A DNA stretch of 64,000 nt from Centropus unirufus (GCA_013397695.1 VYZI01000127.1:372001-436000); one strand, 5' to 3'. Counted from the stretch's first letter, positions 12,691 through 25,780 are shown. The notes: generated by a model not told the origin, from the letters alone. Numbers and translations: made by a program.

Positions 12691-13825
12691 TTTTGAGTAT
12701 ACTATGTGAAATAGATGTTATTGCCAAAATGCTGGGCTGTTTTTATGCTCAGATTTCTTCTGAGAAAAAAGAAAAAAGAAAAAAAAAGTTAACTAGAAAA
12801 GAATAAAGGAATTTTGAGGGGTTTAGGATTCCTGAAACACAAAAAAGGAGGAATTTCAGCAAACAGACAGGTTTCCTTGCAAAGGTAGATATAAGACAGG
12901 CTGAAAGGATATACAGCTTTTACACATCTCCTACACAACTCAAAATGTAGACAGGTACATACTGACTCTAGCTGTTGCATTTCTGTCAGTGAGAGCTTTT
13001 CCCTCAGGAGTAAAGTTTATAAAACTGCCAAGCAGTTTCCAGAACTCTATGAAGTGAAATGAAATAATATTCAAAGCATTAGCATCATGTGCTTTCTCAC
13101 TTCTTCAGTTTATTGTATTACTGTTAACCAGTATCATTCATTTCTTCATGTTTAGTGTGGAGAGAGCAGTGCTTTCACAGTCAGAAATGTTATGCAGCCT
13201 AAGTTCCAAAATAGGAATTTGATCCCTTCTTCAGTCAAATTGTTTACATAATTAGAGAGGGCAAGCATTTTCCTTAAATAATATATTCTTAATAGCCTTC
13301 AGATTTTGTTGAGAACACACTGCTCATTAACTTTCAAAGGCATATTTCATTTCAAATAACTTCTCTAACTCTACATAGTTTCATGTTATTAAAAAACAGA
13401 TCTATGACTTGTTAATATTTAAAATGGAAGAAAAAATAATTTAATATGTCGGAAAAGAGAGCTGACAATCTTGTACATTTGAATCCTACAGATCCACAAA
13501 TTTTCCTCTTTTTCAGTTCACTGCTGCGATAGGCAAAAACTAGTTCCACCGTCAGGTTTCAACCTCATACAGCAAATCCATTCGCAAGGGTCTTTTTTTG
13601 GTCAATCTTTATGTCACTGAAATCAGAAGTGGCAGTAGAGTTTCAAGACAGATTTAGTCTAGGTCATGTGACCCAGACAAACAGATAGCTAAAAAATGAA
13701 ATTTCTGACCGAGTATGGGCTATACCAGCACTATCACTCAATCACTCAGAGTAAGGTTACTTAGATATTTCGGTGCTTTTTAACCTGATCTGGTAGAAGG
13801 TGTCCCTGACCATAGCAGAGGAGTA
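12691..13825. other. Non-coding stretch upstream of the larger CR1
   Basis: AT-rich unique DNA with A-rich runs near 12768-12787. A 63-aa minus-strand open frame (12789-12980) has no recognisable content. Nothing else supportable. Confidence 0.5.
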
Positions 13826-15150
13826 TAATCATAGAATGAATGGTTTGGGTTGGAAGGGCCCTTAAAGGTTATCAAGTTCTACCCACCCCTGCCATGGGCA
13901 GGGGAGACCTCCCACCACCACAGGCTGCTCAAGGCCCCATCCACCCTGGTCTTGAACACTTCCAGTCAGGGGGCATCCACAGCTTCCCCAGGCAACCTGT
14001 GCCATTGCCTCACCACCCTCATCAGAAAGAATTTCTTCCTAATGTCTAGTCTAAATTTTCCCCCTTCCAATTAAAAGCCATCCCCCCTCATCCTAGTACT
14101 ACTTGCCCTTGTAAAAAGTCCCTCCCCAGCTTTCTTGTCGCCTCCTTCAAGTACTGGAGGGCTGCTATAAAGTCTCCTTGGAGCCATCTCTTCTCTAAGC
14201 TGAACAAGACCAACTCTCTCAGCCTGTCCACACAGCAGAGGTGCTCCAGCTCCCTGATCATGTTTGTAGCCCTCCCCTGAACCTGTTCCATCTCCTTCTA
14301 ATGTTGGGGATTCCAGAACTGGACACAGTACTCCTGGAAGAGTCTTACGAGAGTGCAGTAGAGGGGGAGAGAGAATCACCTCCTTCAACCTGCTGGCACA
14401 GCTTTTGATGCAAAAAATTGGCCTTCTGGGCTGCAATTGGACATTGCTGGCTCAGATCGATCTTCTCACCAATGAGCACCCTCAAGTCCTTCTCTGAAGA
14501 GCTGCTCACGATCACTTTGACCCCCAGCCTGAATCAAAACCTCAGATTGCCCCGACCCATGTGTAGGACCTTGCACTTGGCCTTGTTGAACCTCACGAGG
14601 TTCACACAGGCCCACTTGTCCAGCTTGTCCCAGTCCTTTCGGGTGCAACACCTGCACCACTCATCTTGGTGTCATCTTCAGACTTGCTGAGGATGCACTC
14701 GATCTCACTGTCTATAGCACCAATGAAGATATTAAACAACAGTGGTCCCAATACGGATCCCTGAGGGACACCGCTTGTCACAGATCCCCATCTGGACATC
14801 GAGTCATTGACCACTACTTTCTGAATACAACCGTCCAACCAGCCCCTTATCCATTGAACAGTTCACCCAGCAAGTCCATATCCCTCCAACTTAGAGAGAG
14901 GGGTGTTATGGAGGACTCTGTCAAAAGTTTTACAGAAGTCCAGATGGATTACATCCATTGCTTTTCCTGTGTCCGCTGATGTGGTCACCCCATCAGAGAA
15001 AGCCACTAGATTGGTTAGGCAGGACTTGTCCTTGATGAAGCCATGGTGGCTGCCCCAATCCTAATCGCCTTTCCATCCTCCATGTGCACTGGCATAGCTT
15101 CCAGGAGGATCTGTTCCATGATCTTTCCAGGCACAGAGAGAGGTGAGGGT
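13826..15150 (-). mobile_element. CR1 LINE, 5'-truncated, 3' end plus RT remnant
   Basis: This is the largest transposon in the window, about 1.3 kb, inserted with its 3' end at 13826. The plus strand starts AATCATAGAATG, the CR1 3'-terminal octamer type. It continues through the classic avian 3' region (GGTTTGGGTTGGAAGGGCCC, CTCAAGGCCCCATCCACCC, AGAATTTCTTCCTAATGTCT). Reading the minus strand, RT landmarks appear in order: a motif-A-like box LDFCKTFD (about 14930-14945), then SGVPQGSVLGPLLFNIFI (about 14720-14790), then the catalytic region, where the family FADDT reads SEDDT. Stops and frame changes break ORF2 and the 5' portion is absent. The element is dead. Mobilisation was by target-primed reverse transcription, as known for the family. 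Confidence 0.95.
14602..14838 (-). pseudogene. CR1 ORF2 reverse-transcriptase remnant
   Basis: A 78-aa open stretch inside the CR1 copy carries the RT fingers/palm segment with the diagnostic SGVPQGSVLGPLLFNIFI box, followed by DSEIECILSK. CR1 ORF2 is normally a protein of roughly 900-1000 aa with endonuclease and RT domains, so this is a small remnant. The residues before the DD catalytic pair are altered and the frame is lost soon after it. It is a shadow of a transposon gene, not a host gene. Confidence 0.85.
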
Positions 15151-17185
15151 TGTTTTACAAGATTGTTTTACAGGACACACTAGGATACATGGCAGGGATA
15201 AACAACTTAATAAAGAAAGATCCATTTTTGGAGCTTTGGAATCTTGAGCTCAGGAAGTTCTGTTTTTTTAAACGGACACTTGTATGTACCAATTCAGCCT
15301 CTACAATGTTGTTATGATTAAAAACCCCACAATACCTAGACATTTTCCATTGTTAGCAACATTGATAGAAAAAACATGTATGCTTACACAAAGTGGTAGA
15401 GGTAGGTAGATTAGGTAGGTTCAGTTTAGATAAGACAAAGCTAGTCACTGGGGACAGATAAAAACAGTGAGGGGGAAGGGGGACTAGATGGAAAATAATT
15501 TTTCTCAAAGTGAGGCTCAGGCTGACAGGTGAGTTGCCAGGAGGTTTGACTGGGGCTTCTCTTTTTCCTCAAGCTCACAGCCACACTTCCCTCACAAGTG
15601 ACTTCTCTCACACTGGCAAGTCTGTAAAAGTATTTGTAGGTCACCCTCAAGAAATTCAACCAGAAAACAGGAAAAAAACTAGGACTGATGAGCTGGCATT
15701 TCACCTACTGCATTTATCTCTGTGTAGAAACATCAGGAGTTGAAGTGTTAGCAGCTGGTTGCCTCTATTTGATCCGATTAATATCTAACACTGCAGAGAG
15801 GCAAACAGCATTTCAAGATAGAAAAAGTGCTTACAAAATTCCAAGTCTGAGACTCTGAGGTCCTAAAAAAAAATCCCTTTCATCTTCCAAACTGTTACTC
15901 TGCAACAGAAATTACAGACCACAAAGTAGAGAGGCAGACTCAGAAGTTTTGCTTCTTGCTTTTCAGTAAACTGCAGGTTGAATCAAAGTTGCAGAACTGC
16001 TTGTAAGTAAACAAGTTGACAGAGTAAAGGTCAGACTGCTAAAGAATAAACCTGCTGAGACTCTTCCTTGTCACTGAGATTCAGTAGAGAGCTTTATATC
16101 TTGGGAATGCCGGAATATGTAATCACAGATGGGAAATATGCCAAGAACAAAGATATGAGGAAGGGAAAAAGAGGACATAGTCACAGATTTTGCTTACTGC
16201 CTTTGTTTATTGTTTTATTTTATTTAAAAATAAATGTAATATTTAATTCTCTCACAACATAATGCCTATATATAGCTATATTAGTCAAAGGCAGTTTACA
16301 TTATTGTGGCTAATGTTAATATTTTTTTCCTATGTACAATACTTTTTTCGAATTTTTTATTGATTCAGAAAATAATTATTAAAAACAACCTGTGTTGAAC
16401 GTGAAAATGACTGTTTATTTGGTAGTAAGAACTATCTTTGATTTGAAAAATAGGAATAAATAGAATTCTCCACAAAAGACCTACTTATTCTTCTGATGTC
16501 TTTTAAGTCCTGATATTTTACATATGGAATGTCGAGATACCTGAGGCAAACAGCATTAACTAGACAAAAAGACACACACACCCCATCACATTATTTATTT
16601 TTTGTTGAGGTTGCATGAAAAACATATATTAAATAAATAGATAAGAAACCTATAAATACTTATATATTTCTTTAAAGATTAAGGCCAGTAATGTTCTCCC
16701 TCATTCTCAGACCTTCCTGAAACCTCCCTGCAGAAGAGGAGCTGTGGGGGAGAGAGAAAGCACTATGAGACCACGGTAGTCATGTTTTCCCCTTCACTCC
16801 ATGTGAACAATGGTCGGGTTCTCCACTCCTTTAATTCCCCCATTTCCTACGGCAACACTTTTAGAAGTGACACGGAGAAAGAAGAATGCACATGGAAGGA
16901 TTTTACCTGTTTTGGGCTGGATTAAATTGAGTAAAAGGGAGGTGCGAAAATAAGAGGTCACTGCCACCTACCTACTTTTTCACCTCAGTTCACGTGCTTA
17001 AGGACCTGTACCTTGCCACTAAGATGGACACCGACAGGTCTGAGGCAATGCATTGTTTCAAAAAGGAAATAAGGCAGGTAACAATCTTACCCGTTATTCA
17101 CAAAGCAGAATAACAACAATCACGTAGTCTTCTGGTGAACGTGCTACCCATTGAGGATGACAATTTCTTTGACGAAAGGTATCTC
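15151..17185. other. Non-coding stretch, no gene recognised
   Basis: A short GGTAG-rich patch occurs at about 15398-15420. Open frames at 15441-15743 overlap on opposite strands, and 16068-16262 (64 aa) is unremarkable. The 16680-17180 part is less AT-rich and free of repeats. No exon could be supported. Confidence 0.5.
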
Positions 17186-17219
17186 GTGTGTGTGTGTATG
17201 TGTGTGTGTGTTGTGTGTG
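17186..17219. repeat. (GT)n dinucleotide microsatellite
   Basis: An interrupted GT run, broken by one A and one extra T, followed by a short G-rich stretch (GTGTGGGGGTGGCG). The purity is moderate, so it is probably polymorphic but old. Confidence 0.9.
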
Positions 17220-18399
17220 GGGGTGGCGTTTCTTTTATTGGAGGTATTTGGATAATTGGTCACTTCTAGCAATTAACCCAGAAATGTCCTATTTTTCAGT
17301 TTGACAAGAATCTCATTTGTGTGTTATCAAAGACAACAGGATACTCCACTCCCTGTGGCTTTTACATGGTGCAAAGTTAACCTTATTTGTCCCTGCAAAA
17401 ATATTTCATTCGCATTTTTAAACGAGTTGCCAGAACTTCCTTGCAATGGAACAAGGTAAAAATGTGTCAGATACAGAAGGAAAGATGATTGCTATCTCCA
17501 GTCCTTCACTGAATTTAATTTCCTGCGACAGCTGCATAAGAGTATTGGGATGGGGGCAGGGGTGTGACGGTTTTGAGTTCAGTGGAAGGAAACTACAGCC
17601 ACTACCCAGGTTTTGCCTATAAATATGTGCATATAAATCTTTATATCTTATACCTAAATTTCAGAATTTCAGATGCAGTAGCTTCCTCGGTCAAAAAGAG
17701 ATTCTGCACTTTACTCAAGTAGAATTTTCAGATCACAAAAACTTTAAATTATGCTTAGCCTTCCCAAAGCCTAAGGCACCACTAATTTCATAATAATGTT
17801 CCTTCTTGTGCTCTCAGTAAACCAAATTGTGCCTCAAAATTTCCCTTCTCTAAATAGTACATTTGAAATTCACATTGCAGAAGGATGAATCAACAGGAAA
17901 TTCTCCTGCCTCCCTTTTACTAAGATTTAGATTTAGGAAAAAAAATCACTGTCCTGGAGAGACCCAGAAACTGCTCAAACTTACTTCACTGCAGCATTCA
18001 AGATGTCCTTGTATTATATTCTAAAGATCACATGAATCAAAGACCCAGAGCTATGCAAGAATTTCTTCTCTCTCTTTTTTTTTTTTAATCTCATTACCAT
18101 TGCCTTCATCATTTCTCAGAGGTGCTACCCTAGTTCTCTCAAGTCTGCATCAATTCCTCTCTTTCTTACTATGCTCTGCTTTGAGTGGAAACGTTAACAA
18201 TAGTGGTTATTCATTGCATTATAAAACACATGGTTATGTCACTTTTAAATATGTTGTTTGATCCTCCTATTATGCAAAATTATTGGATAAATGAGAGGGA
18301 AAGTGGGCATCGCTGTTGAATTGTCATGTATGTGTTGAAAAAGCTCCATGATTGTAAGGCCCAACAGGCTTTCATTCTGCCGGACTGGGACCTATTTAA
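17220..18399. other. Non-coding stretch, no gene recognised
   Basis: Unique DNA with a T run near 18076-18087. No ORF of 60 aa or more, no repeat family and no RNA gene was recognised. Confidence 0.5.
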
Positions 18400-18720
18400 A
18401 ACAAAATGATACATTTAAAATGATTTCCTAGTGGATTCGATTAGAGAAATAAATTAATGACTGCTATTAAATAAAACATTTTGGCACTGAATATTATGGC
18501 AATTTGATTTGCATAATTTAACAGTTGCAGGGACTTCGGGAAATAACAATGTAAATGAGCACTGAAAGTGTGCAGTAATGAAAGAGCAGATTTTACTATG
18601 CATGACTCTCCCTCATGATTTTATTTTAAGGTTTTCCTTTTAGTTCTTAATTACATTTGTAAATAAAGGTTAAAGCAATTTGTTGACAACACCTAGGCAG
18701 TCACTCCATTCTGATATTTT
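18400..18720. promoter_or_regulatory. Candidate conserved non-coding element with POU octamer
   Basis: The block is repeat-free and ORF-free. It contains an exact POU-family octamer ATTTGCAT (18507-18514), a homeodomain-type TTAATTA (18647-18653) and further AT-rich cores such as AAATTAATGACT. This density of intact homeodomain and POU sites is typical of vertebrate developmental enhancers. The motifs are observed; conservation and activity are inferred and untested. Confidence 0.28.
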
Positions 18721-18959
18721 TATAGATATTTACAAGTTTCTCTTCCCATCTCTTTTTCATAAAAGAAAAATTAAGTTCTGAATATAGAAGAATGAGAGAG
18801 GAATAGTCACAGCTGGCTAAAAAAAAATAATAATAAAAAAGAAGCCATTACTAACAAGCTATAAAATAGTATTTCACTGTTTCCTGTCAGGCAAACCCTG
18901 AGGAAAACAGATATTTCTTATAATTAGGAAAGTGCTCATTCAAATAATAGTCAGACAAT

Positions 18960-19240
18960 AAAAAATGTTTTGCTTACTTAAATATTTAATAAATAATTAT
19001 TAAAAAATTGCCTTTTGGTCGCAGTTCATAAATTCCATTTTTGTTCAAAAGAAATTTCCCAGCAATAAGTGCAGGGATCAATTCTTATGTGGCAATCCAT
19101 GATATGATTGTTAATTTTTGCATGTTCACAGCAATTAAATACTCTGGTGTTATTCTGATCCATAAATAACAATATGATTTTTTAATGTTCAATTTTGATG
19201 CACATCAGATAATTTGACTTTGTCCTTATCAGCTGATGGA
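18960..19240. promoter_or_regulatory. Candidate conserved non-coding element
   Basis: AT-rich, repeat-free block with AATAATTATTAAA and CAGCAATTAAAT cores, ending in TTATCAGCTG. In that end a GATA-type TTATC abuts the E-box CAGCTG (19230-19235). It lies about 240 bp after the block at 18400-18720, so the two may be one regulatory unit. Called on composition and motifs only. Confidence 0.22.
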
Positions 19241-22200
19241 AAAGCAAAAAAATATCAATATTGTCAAGGCTTTATAGAATGTATAAAGCTAGCTGACAAC
19301 CCTATTAACAGGTAAACTAGCAGATGCTTAGTTCCAATGTCCTGCTTTGACTGGAATAAATACAGGCAGGTAAACATTGAGCTAAGCGCTCTCAATAGGA
19401 TCTCGGTCAAATCTGAGAGCTCCAATTTAACAAGACAATGTGTCACCGCTAACTTCCTGCTCACCGGGTTTGGACAAGGGACATTGAACAAGCCAAGTAA
19501 AACCAGCAATCTGAAACCATATGGCACAGAAGCTAACTATTATTAGTGCCCCTAGTTCTACTCCCTCTAGCATAAAGAAACAAATCCTGCTATGGAGGAT
19601 TGTGTCCATCTTCTGGGAATATACTGATTATTTCCATGCAAATTCATCCCTCACTTTCAAAATTAAGAAACAAAAAGGCTCTAGCTACAAGCTACTAAGC
19701 CTTTTGAATTAAGTTTAATAAGCTAAAATAAAATAAAATAAGAAACTTCTAACCACAACCTCTTTGGACTGGACTTCTGAATTAATGAAACTAATACATT
19801 TCTGTTTGTTTTATGGAACATGATTCAGACGAACGCCACCAAAGGTAAAGGTGAGGCCATGGACTATAAGCGACCACAATGCAATACAAAATACCTGACT
19901 ACAAAATCAGAAGAGCAATGTAGTTCATCAAAACAACAAATATAATCAAGCTAGATTGGCATTATAAACCTGCTTTTTACATACATGCTTACATAGACAC
20001 GCATACCTATAGTCATATGTACAGTTTCATAACTGTTAGACTATTTTAGTGGTTTATTCAATGGAAGACACTGGGTCTGACTCAGAGAAGGCTGATGTTT
20101 CTTTGACAGATAACCCTAACCAGTCTACTGTGGAAATAAGGCTGCTTAGGAAAATCCTGATATTATGAAAAGTAAAATTAGATGTTACTTAATGGATTAA
20201 TGCAGTGGATATAAATTTATTAAATGCAATCTGTCATTGCAAATTTCACATCTGCTCCAAAGACAAGACGGGGTGTCAGTTTGTTGGTTTTTTTTTTTTA
20301 CACTTTGCACTGTCATAAGACGAAGATTTATTTGCTTCATTCTTGTTCATGAAACATCTTAAAATGCAATGATTTGTCCTTTAAAATAAAAGCTTAAAAA
20401 AGCTTACAACTTTCTGGAATTTAATATTTTTAAAATTAATTTTGTTCATAAACTAAGTCTAGCAATATATAATGATGTTGAGTACAAATGAGGATCCCTG
20501 GGTAAGCAGTATTAATAACAAAAAAAGAATCTAGAAAAAAATTTAACTGCAGCTTTTACAGTGAACAACTTGAGGCATCAAGATCCCTCAAATCAAACAC
20601 AATACCAGTACACCATTAACGCTTGAAATTGGGTGTAGCTGCCAACCTGTTGAACTGCGTATGGTTATGAAAAGCCATAGTACACGTTTGTCCGGACACC
20701 GGTGTCATTTGCTCTGACCAGTCTCCTTTGAGGTAGCTCTTCAAATAATATCTATTTTTTCAGGACTTTTAAGAATAAAAGAGCTCAAAGCACAAGTATG
20801 AAAAAGCCAATACAAGTGCAAAACCTGACCTTCGTCACCTTCCCATTTTTCTCCTTTCTGATCATTCTAGTTCTGCTTCTTTAATAGAAAAGAAAACTAT
20901 AATAGGGGTGGAAACAGCATGGGGCATGGACCTCGATGTAGTCTTTAGTACTTCTGAAAGAAAAAATATTTGTCTTCCAGAAATTAATCTGTAAGTCTTT
21001 CTACCAAACAAGGAGATAAAATGTAAAAGCTAAAAAATAATGTGTAACTAGGCTTGACACTGATGCAGCTACATTCTCAAGCACACAGCTCCCCTCACAC
21101 ATAGACCACTGGCAACTCATCAGCAGATTATGTATAAGGTTACGCATGCACACGGCTTCCTACCCCAATTGCGATGGGTATCACAGGAAGAATACTTTCT
21201 AATCTTTCTAAACATACAGCCAACCAATGCTCAAATAAAGCAACAGGGATGACAATATCCATGAGTTTGCTGATTCAACTTTGGTATGAAATGTTCTTCC
21301 ATTTGTACATTTCATCATTTAGAGATATCAGTTTTCTAATCTACATTTAACATGCAATAAAATATTTGTGCCAGTAAGGGGTTATAGGATTTGTTCTAGT
21401 TACTTTGAATTTTTCTATCTGTCTCTTTGATAGTAAATCTAACCTTTCTCTTTTTTTTGTAAGATCTCAAAACCCCACAATATATATAATGTTTTAGCAT
21501 GCATTAAAAACTGAATACAACCCTCTTAAAGACATATGTTGTTGAAAGGTTGGAGTCTGATTTTTGGAGTTTTTTTGGGTTTTTTTGTTGGCAGGTTTTC
21601 TTTTTTTTTTGTTCTTTTTTACAGTTACTAGAAGCATTGGACAACTTTTAAATCACCAAACAACATCTTTGAATAAAAAGTTTATATGTTTTCATATGTA
21701 CATAATCACTTATATTTTTTGTGATTTTGTCTGCCATATTAGTTTCTCCTTCACCTCAGTATTAGTTCTGCAGTTTCTATATATATCCTTTAAAAAAGAA
21801 TATCCAATTTTGGTCAAGGTATATTACTGAGTAAACAATTCTCTTAAGCAAGCAAAAAAACCCCAAAACAAACCCAAGAAAAAACACAACTAGCTATTGT
21901 CCAGCTAATTCACAAATGCCTTAAGTAAAACATGAATTTTACAGGTATAGGTTGAACTATACAATGTTCTTTTTTCACAGAGAATAGCCATGGTGTAAGC
22001 AAACCATGCCGTGCTTTTATATGGTCTTTCTGAATCAGGTCATATTATGGATCCATCACATTCCTATTCAATAACCAATTATCTAAAAATGAAGATGAAT
22101 ATCACCATTGTTATCTTTTTGATAAAGCAAAAAAAGATAATCACAGTACAAAGAAATCAACCTCATCTGGTTAAAAAGACAAACTGTGTTTTTTTTTGTT

Positions 22201-23640
22201 ACAGTGTACAAACTGCATGTCTTAAAAACAGCTACTGAAAAAAGCCATTTTAATGAATTGAAGAGCTATTCTACATTCACATAATCTGCTTTACATGCAT
22301 CCAAAAATACCATCAATATAAATAATGCTGCTGGCAGAGGTTAAGCATGCTGAATATACTTAAAGTATTACCATAAGTAGTAATGCATTCTTTAATCCAA
22401 TATATACATGAAAACCACATAGGATGAAGGGCTGCACACACTAAATTCCCATCCTCCCAAAAGAAACCAAAACTCAAGCAGGGTCATAGAATTTCATTTC
22501 AAAGCTATGACTGAATAGATAATGCTCAAATGTGAGATCACAGACCTTTTGACAGGAGGATTACATACATATTGCCATTCCCAGTACAATGCCAGAAACA
22601 CAAAACCAGGTTTCTCTCTCCTGCAGTCTATTGTTTCATTCATCATACACCTGCTTAGGCAAAAAAACCTGTGGGATTTGCATGCCCCAAATTGAAAATT
22701 CCCCCTCGCCCCCCTGCCAACCTTACCATCTGAAAACCAAATTCCTAAAAAATATACTGTCGTACCCTTTCACCCACATATGGTATGTCAAGAAGAGTTA
22801 GTGCATAAAAGCAAATTTGAACATTCATCTTTATGCTGAAGAATGCATGGAAATGTGTTGAATTTTTCCCCCCTTTCATACACACATACAATTTATAAAG
22901 TAATTTGCAATTAAATAATGCATACAGTAACAAGTCTGAGCCACTAACAATCAAAGCTTTGCTACTGCAAAGCAATAGGAGAGAATGATGAAGGACATGA
23001 CAATACCAACATTTATTACTATAACCGAACACATTAAAATGTGGAGGACAAGTAGCCAAAACAGAAACACGGGTCAACCACTTCAACTTAGAAGCTTCTG
23101 ATCAAACACAACTTAACAAGCTAATGCTATACCATTGTAACAAGAATAAAATTGAGTATGGAGACCAGCAAGCTGTACAACTGAGCCGATCTGCAGAGGA
23201 TAGATCATCTTCTGGGGTTGAAAATACCAATAACTTGTGCAGAAGAAGCAGCACGTGCAGGTGAACATGCATCCGTCATGAATTTACCGTGCTAATTTAC
23301 AGACAGCTGATCCCTATATTCATGTAAAGGAGAACACTTACCACAGCAATCAAACCCATCCACAAGTCCTGAAAAGAAAGCTTCCACTTACCTAAAATAA
23401 AACAAAAAAAAAAGAAAGAAGATTAAAATAATGTATCAGGAAATCTGTTACAGATCTGACATGTGGGGAAGGGGAGAAATTTTACTTGTTTAAGTTTTGA
23501 CTCTCCCTTCTTCGCCCTCCTCCCACAAAGAAGAAGTTAAGATATGTTTTGCTGGAGTCAAGAAAATATGGTAGTTTGCATGTGTCCTACGACCACCATA
23601 TACATTTAATCAATACCCATCATCATCGATATGTCTTGCC
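19241..23640. other. Non-coding AT-rich stretch
   Basis: It contains an (AAAAT)n run at 19724-19741, a T run near 20287-20299, and T-rich sequence at 21560-21630 that produces a spurious hydrophobic 88-aa frame. Overlapping frames at 19264-19712 occur on both strands and match nothing known. A 113-aa minus frame (22745-23086) also lacks a recognisable domain. No gene supported. Confidence 0.5.
19724..19741. repeat. (AAAAT)n simple repeat
   Basis: Between three and four uninterrupted AAAAT units, seen directly. Confidence 0.75.
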
Positions 23641-23940
23641 CCAAATCCAGCAGGAGTTCACAATACTATGGAAGGGGTATATAATCCATGGTGATGGGGA
23701 GACGTGATGTGGAGAGTCAACCCCTGTCTAGCAGGGATGGATGGAATGGCTGCTCTGGAAAATTCCCTGACAGGGAGGCCAGCCTCCCAGCGCACCTGCC
23801 CAGTGCCTCCTGGGGCAGCCCTGGGAACTATTCCTTCTGCCTGCAGTAATAGCCAAAGGGTCCCTCAGTCAAGGCATGCCCGAGGCAGCTCCACCACTTT
23901 TGAAGGGGTTGCTTGATACCAGCAGCCATACTCAGGAGCA
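23641..23940 (+). other. TATA motif followed by a GC-rich patch, unidentified
   Basis: TATATAA at 23678-23684 is followed within about 30 bp by a GC-rich segment (about 23700-23920) that stands out from the AT-rich surroundings and holds a 70-aa frame (23704-23916). The arrangement could be the core promoter and R region of a decayed LTR, or a fortuitous GC patch. I do not recognise the family and see no flanking duplication, so I do not call it a mobile element. Confidence 0.3.
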
Positions 23941-25666
23941 ATGAAGACTAAATTATTTTATTATTATAAAACCAAAACCTATACAATTGATATAGTATTT
24001 AATCCAGGACTCATAAAATAGTTCTTAATAAGTGGAGTGGTGTTAGCTCAGAATTCCACTATTATTCATTAGCTTTGCAAGAAAAAACTGTGATAATACA
24101 AATTTAGTGAAACCTGGAATGAGTAAGTGTCTGAAAGTTACTGAAACATGGTATGTTAAAAAATACAACATATTTTGTCCACTATAAGTGTGTATACAGG
24201 CATTCAAAACCTTCCTGATTACTAGCATATATTATCAAAGAATGGATAGTTTCAGAATACACCACTGTTCACTCACGTGAAATGCATAATGTGTAAAGAC
24301 ACTTAAAAGAGCAGTTAGGATAGAAAAAGGAAAAGAACAGAACTCCTTATTTAAAATTGATATTACCTTTGAACTGCACTGCTCCTTCTCTAAATTTGCC
24401 ATCATAGGCAGTTACTGAATTCAAAACATGATGTGCATTTAAATAGGGATGTTTGAAAGTGTCTTTTAAGGTGAAACAAGGGTTTTCCTACAGCTTATAG
24501 CTGCCTTTATAATAAACCTCTAATTCTCAGAGATCTTAAATAGTTTGTATGCAGTGGTGTCCATCAAACGTATCTTTTGTTTTTCAACACAGCAAGAATG
24601 TTCCTATTATTTTGAACACAGAGATGCCAGCTAGTCAGCACAAGGTTGTCACACAGAATTGTTGCGGAGTCCCTTTCATCAAAAAGCTCCAGAGAAAAAT
24701 GGATGATATGTCACCCCCCGGTCCAGACGTGCTGAGCTCCCCCCCGCTGGACCCTTGGCACACTGGGGTACTTGCTCAGCAGCTCCCAAGCAGACGACTC
24801 TTCCACTGCTATTTCCTGGCTGGGCACGAAATATTTGTATTTGCAATGTATTTGCAATACATTTGACAAACCAGAATTGGGGACATTGAGCATAGATCAA
24901 ATACTGTTCCTAAGGTAGCTCTTATTTCTACGACTATCACTGTAGGATAGTTGGAAACACAGATCCACAGTTGACTTGTAACAGAGGTATATAAGCATTA
25001 GAAGTTACTAGACTGTAACTTGGAATGAGTTACCAAAATGTTTAACTTAAGTGGCTGTCAGAATGATTGGGTGACATCTGGTAGAGGTCAGAATTAACTC
25101 ACAATTCTGCTGTTGCTGCTGCTCCTGGGCAGAGCTGCACAAAGTACTGTGCTTTCCCCCTCCGCATTATTCTGCCATTAGGTCATCCAACATGCTGTTA
25201 GAAAAATCCCGCATTACCTTTAAAATAAGTAAATTAACAAAAGCAAAAAAAAAAAGCATCTAGTTCTACATATTTTAGTTTTAGAACTTCATTATGAAGA
25301 TGATTAATGCTCTGTTCTTCCTCCAAATTATGATACACTGATGCCCTATTACTGCATTCATTTAACTTATAGACTACTCTTTATAAGACCTTGCATCATC
25401 ATACTATTTATGATTCTATTATTGAAAAAATAAACCCAAACACAAACCGACCCCACAGTGCATAGGTACTGAAGGTGTTACCATCAAATTAATGAATACT
25501 AACAGGCATAGCTGTATCCAGAAAAGAGAAGCTGTGCTGCAAGATAAGCCTTTGGTATGAATGGCTTTCTGCCAAGTTTCTAGACTTCAGCCTCAGAGGA
25601 CACCTTGAAAACTCAGATCAGAAAAACCTGTGTGTAAAAGTTAACTTTGCTTCAGAGTCATTTCAG
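23941..25666. other. Non-coding stretch with a small GC-rich patch
   Basis: Most is AT-rich unique DNA. The 24705-24830 part is C-rich and open in several frames on both strands (24549-24866 plus, 24679-24900 minus), which argues against coding. A short tandem of TATTTGCAAT occurs near 24840-24860. No gene supported. Confidence 0.45.
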
Positions 25667-25739
25667 CTGTTTGGTCATTTTGGGTCAGAAACATTTCAGC
25701 TAAAACAGAAATATTTCAGCTAAATGTTTCACCAAACAG
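25667..25739. repeat. Imperfect inverted repeat, two-part stem
   Basis: CTGTTTGGT (25667-25675) is the exact reverse complement of ACCAAACAG (25731-25739). AAACATTT (25689-25696) pairs exactly with AAATGTTT (25722-25729). The middle repeats ATTTCAGCTAAA twice. The result is a nested stem-loop about 73 bp long with a bulge of about 13 nt on one arm. Possible origins are a decayed MITE-like element or a structured transcript. Confidence 0.65.
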
Positions 25740-25780
25740 ATTTAAGAAAACAAAAGCTTCCTATGGCATCCAATGAAAAC

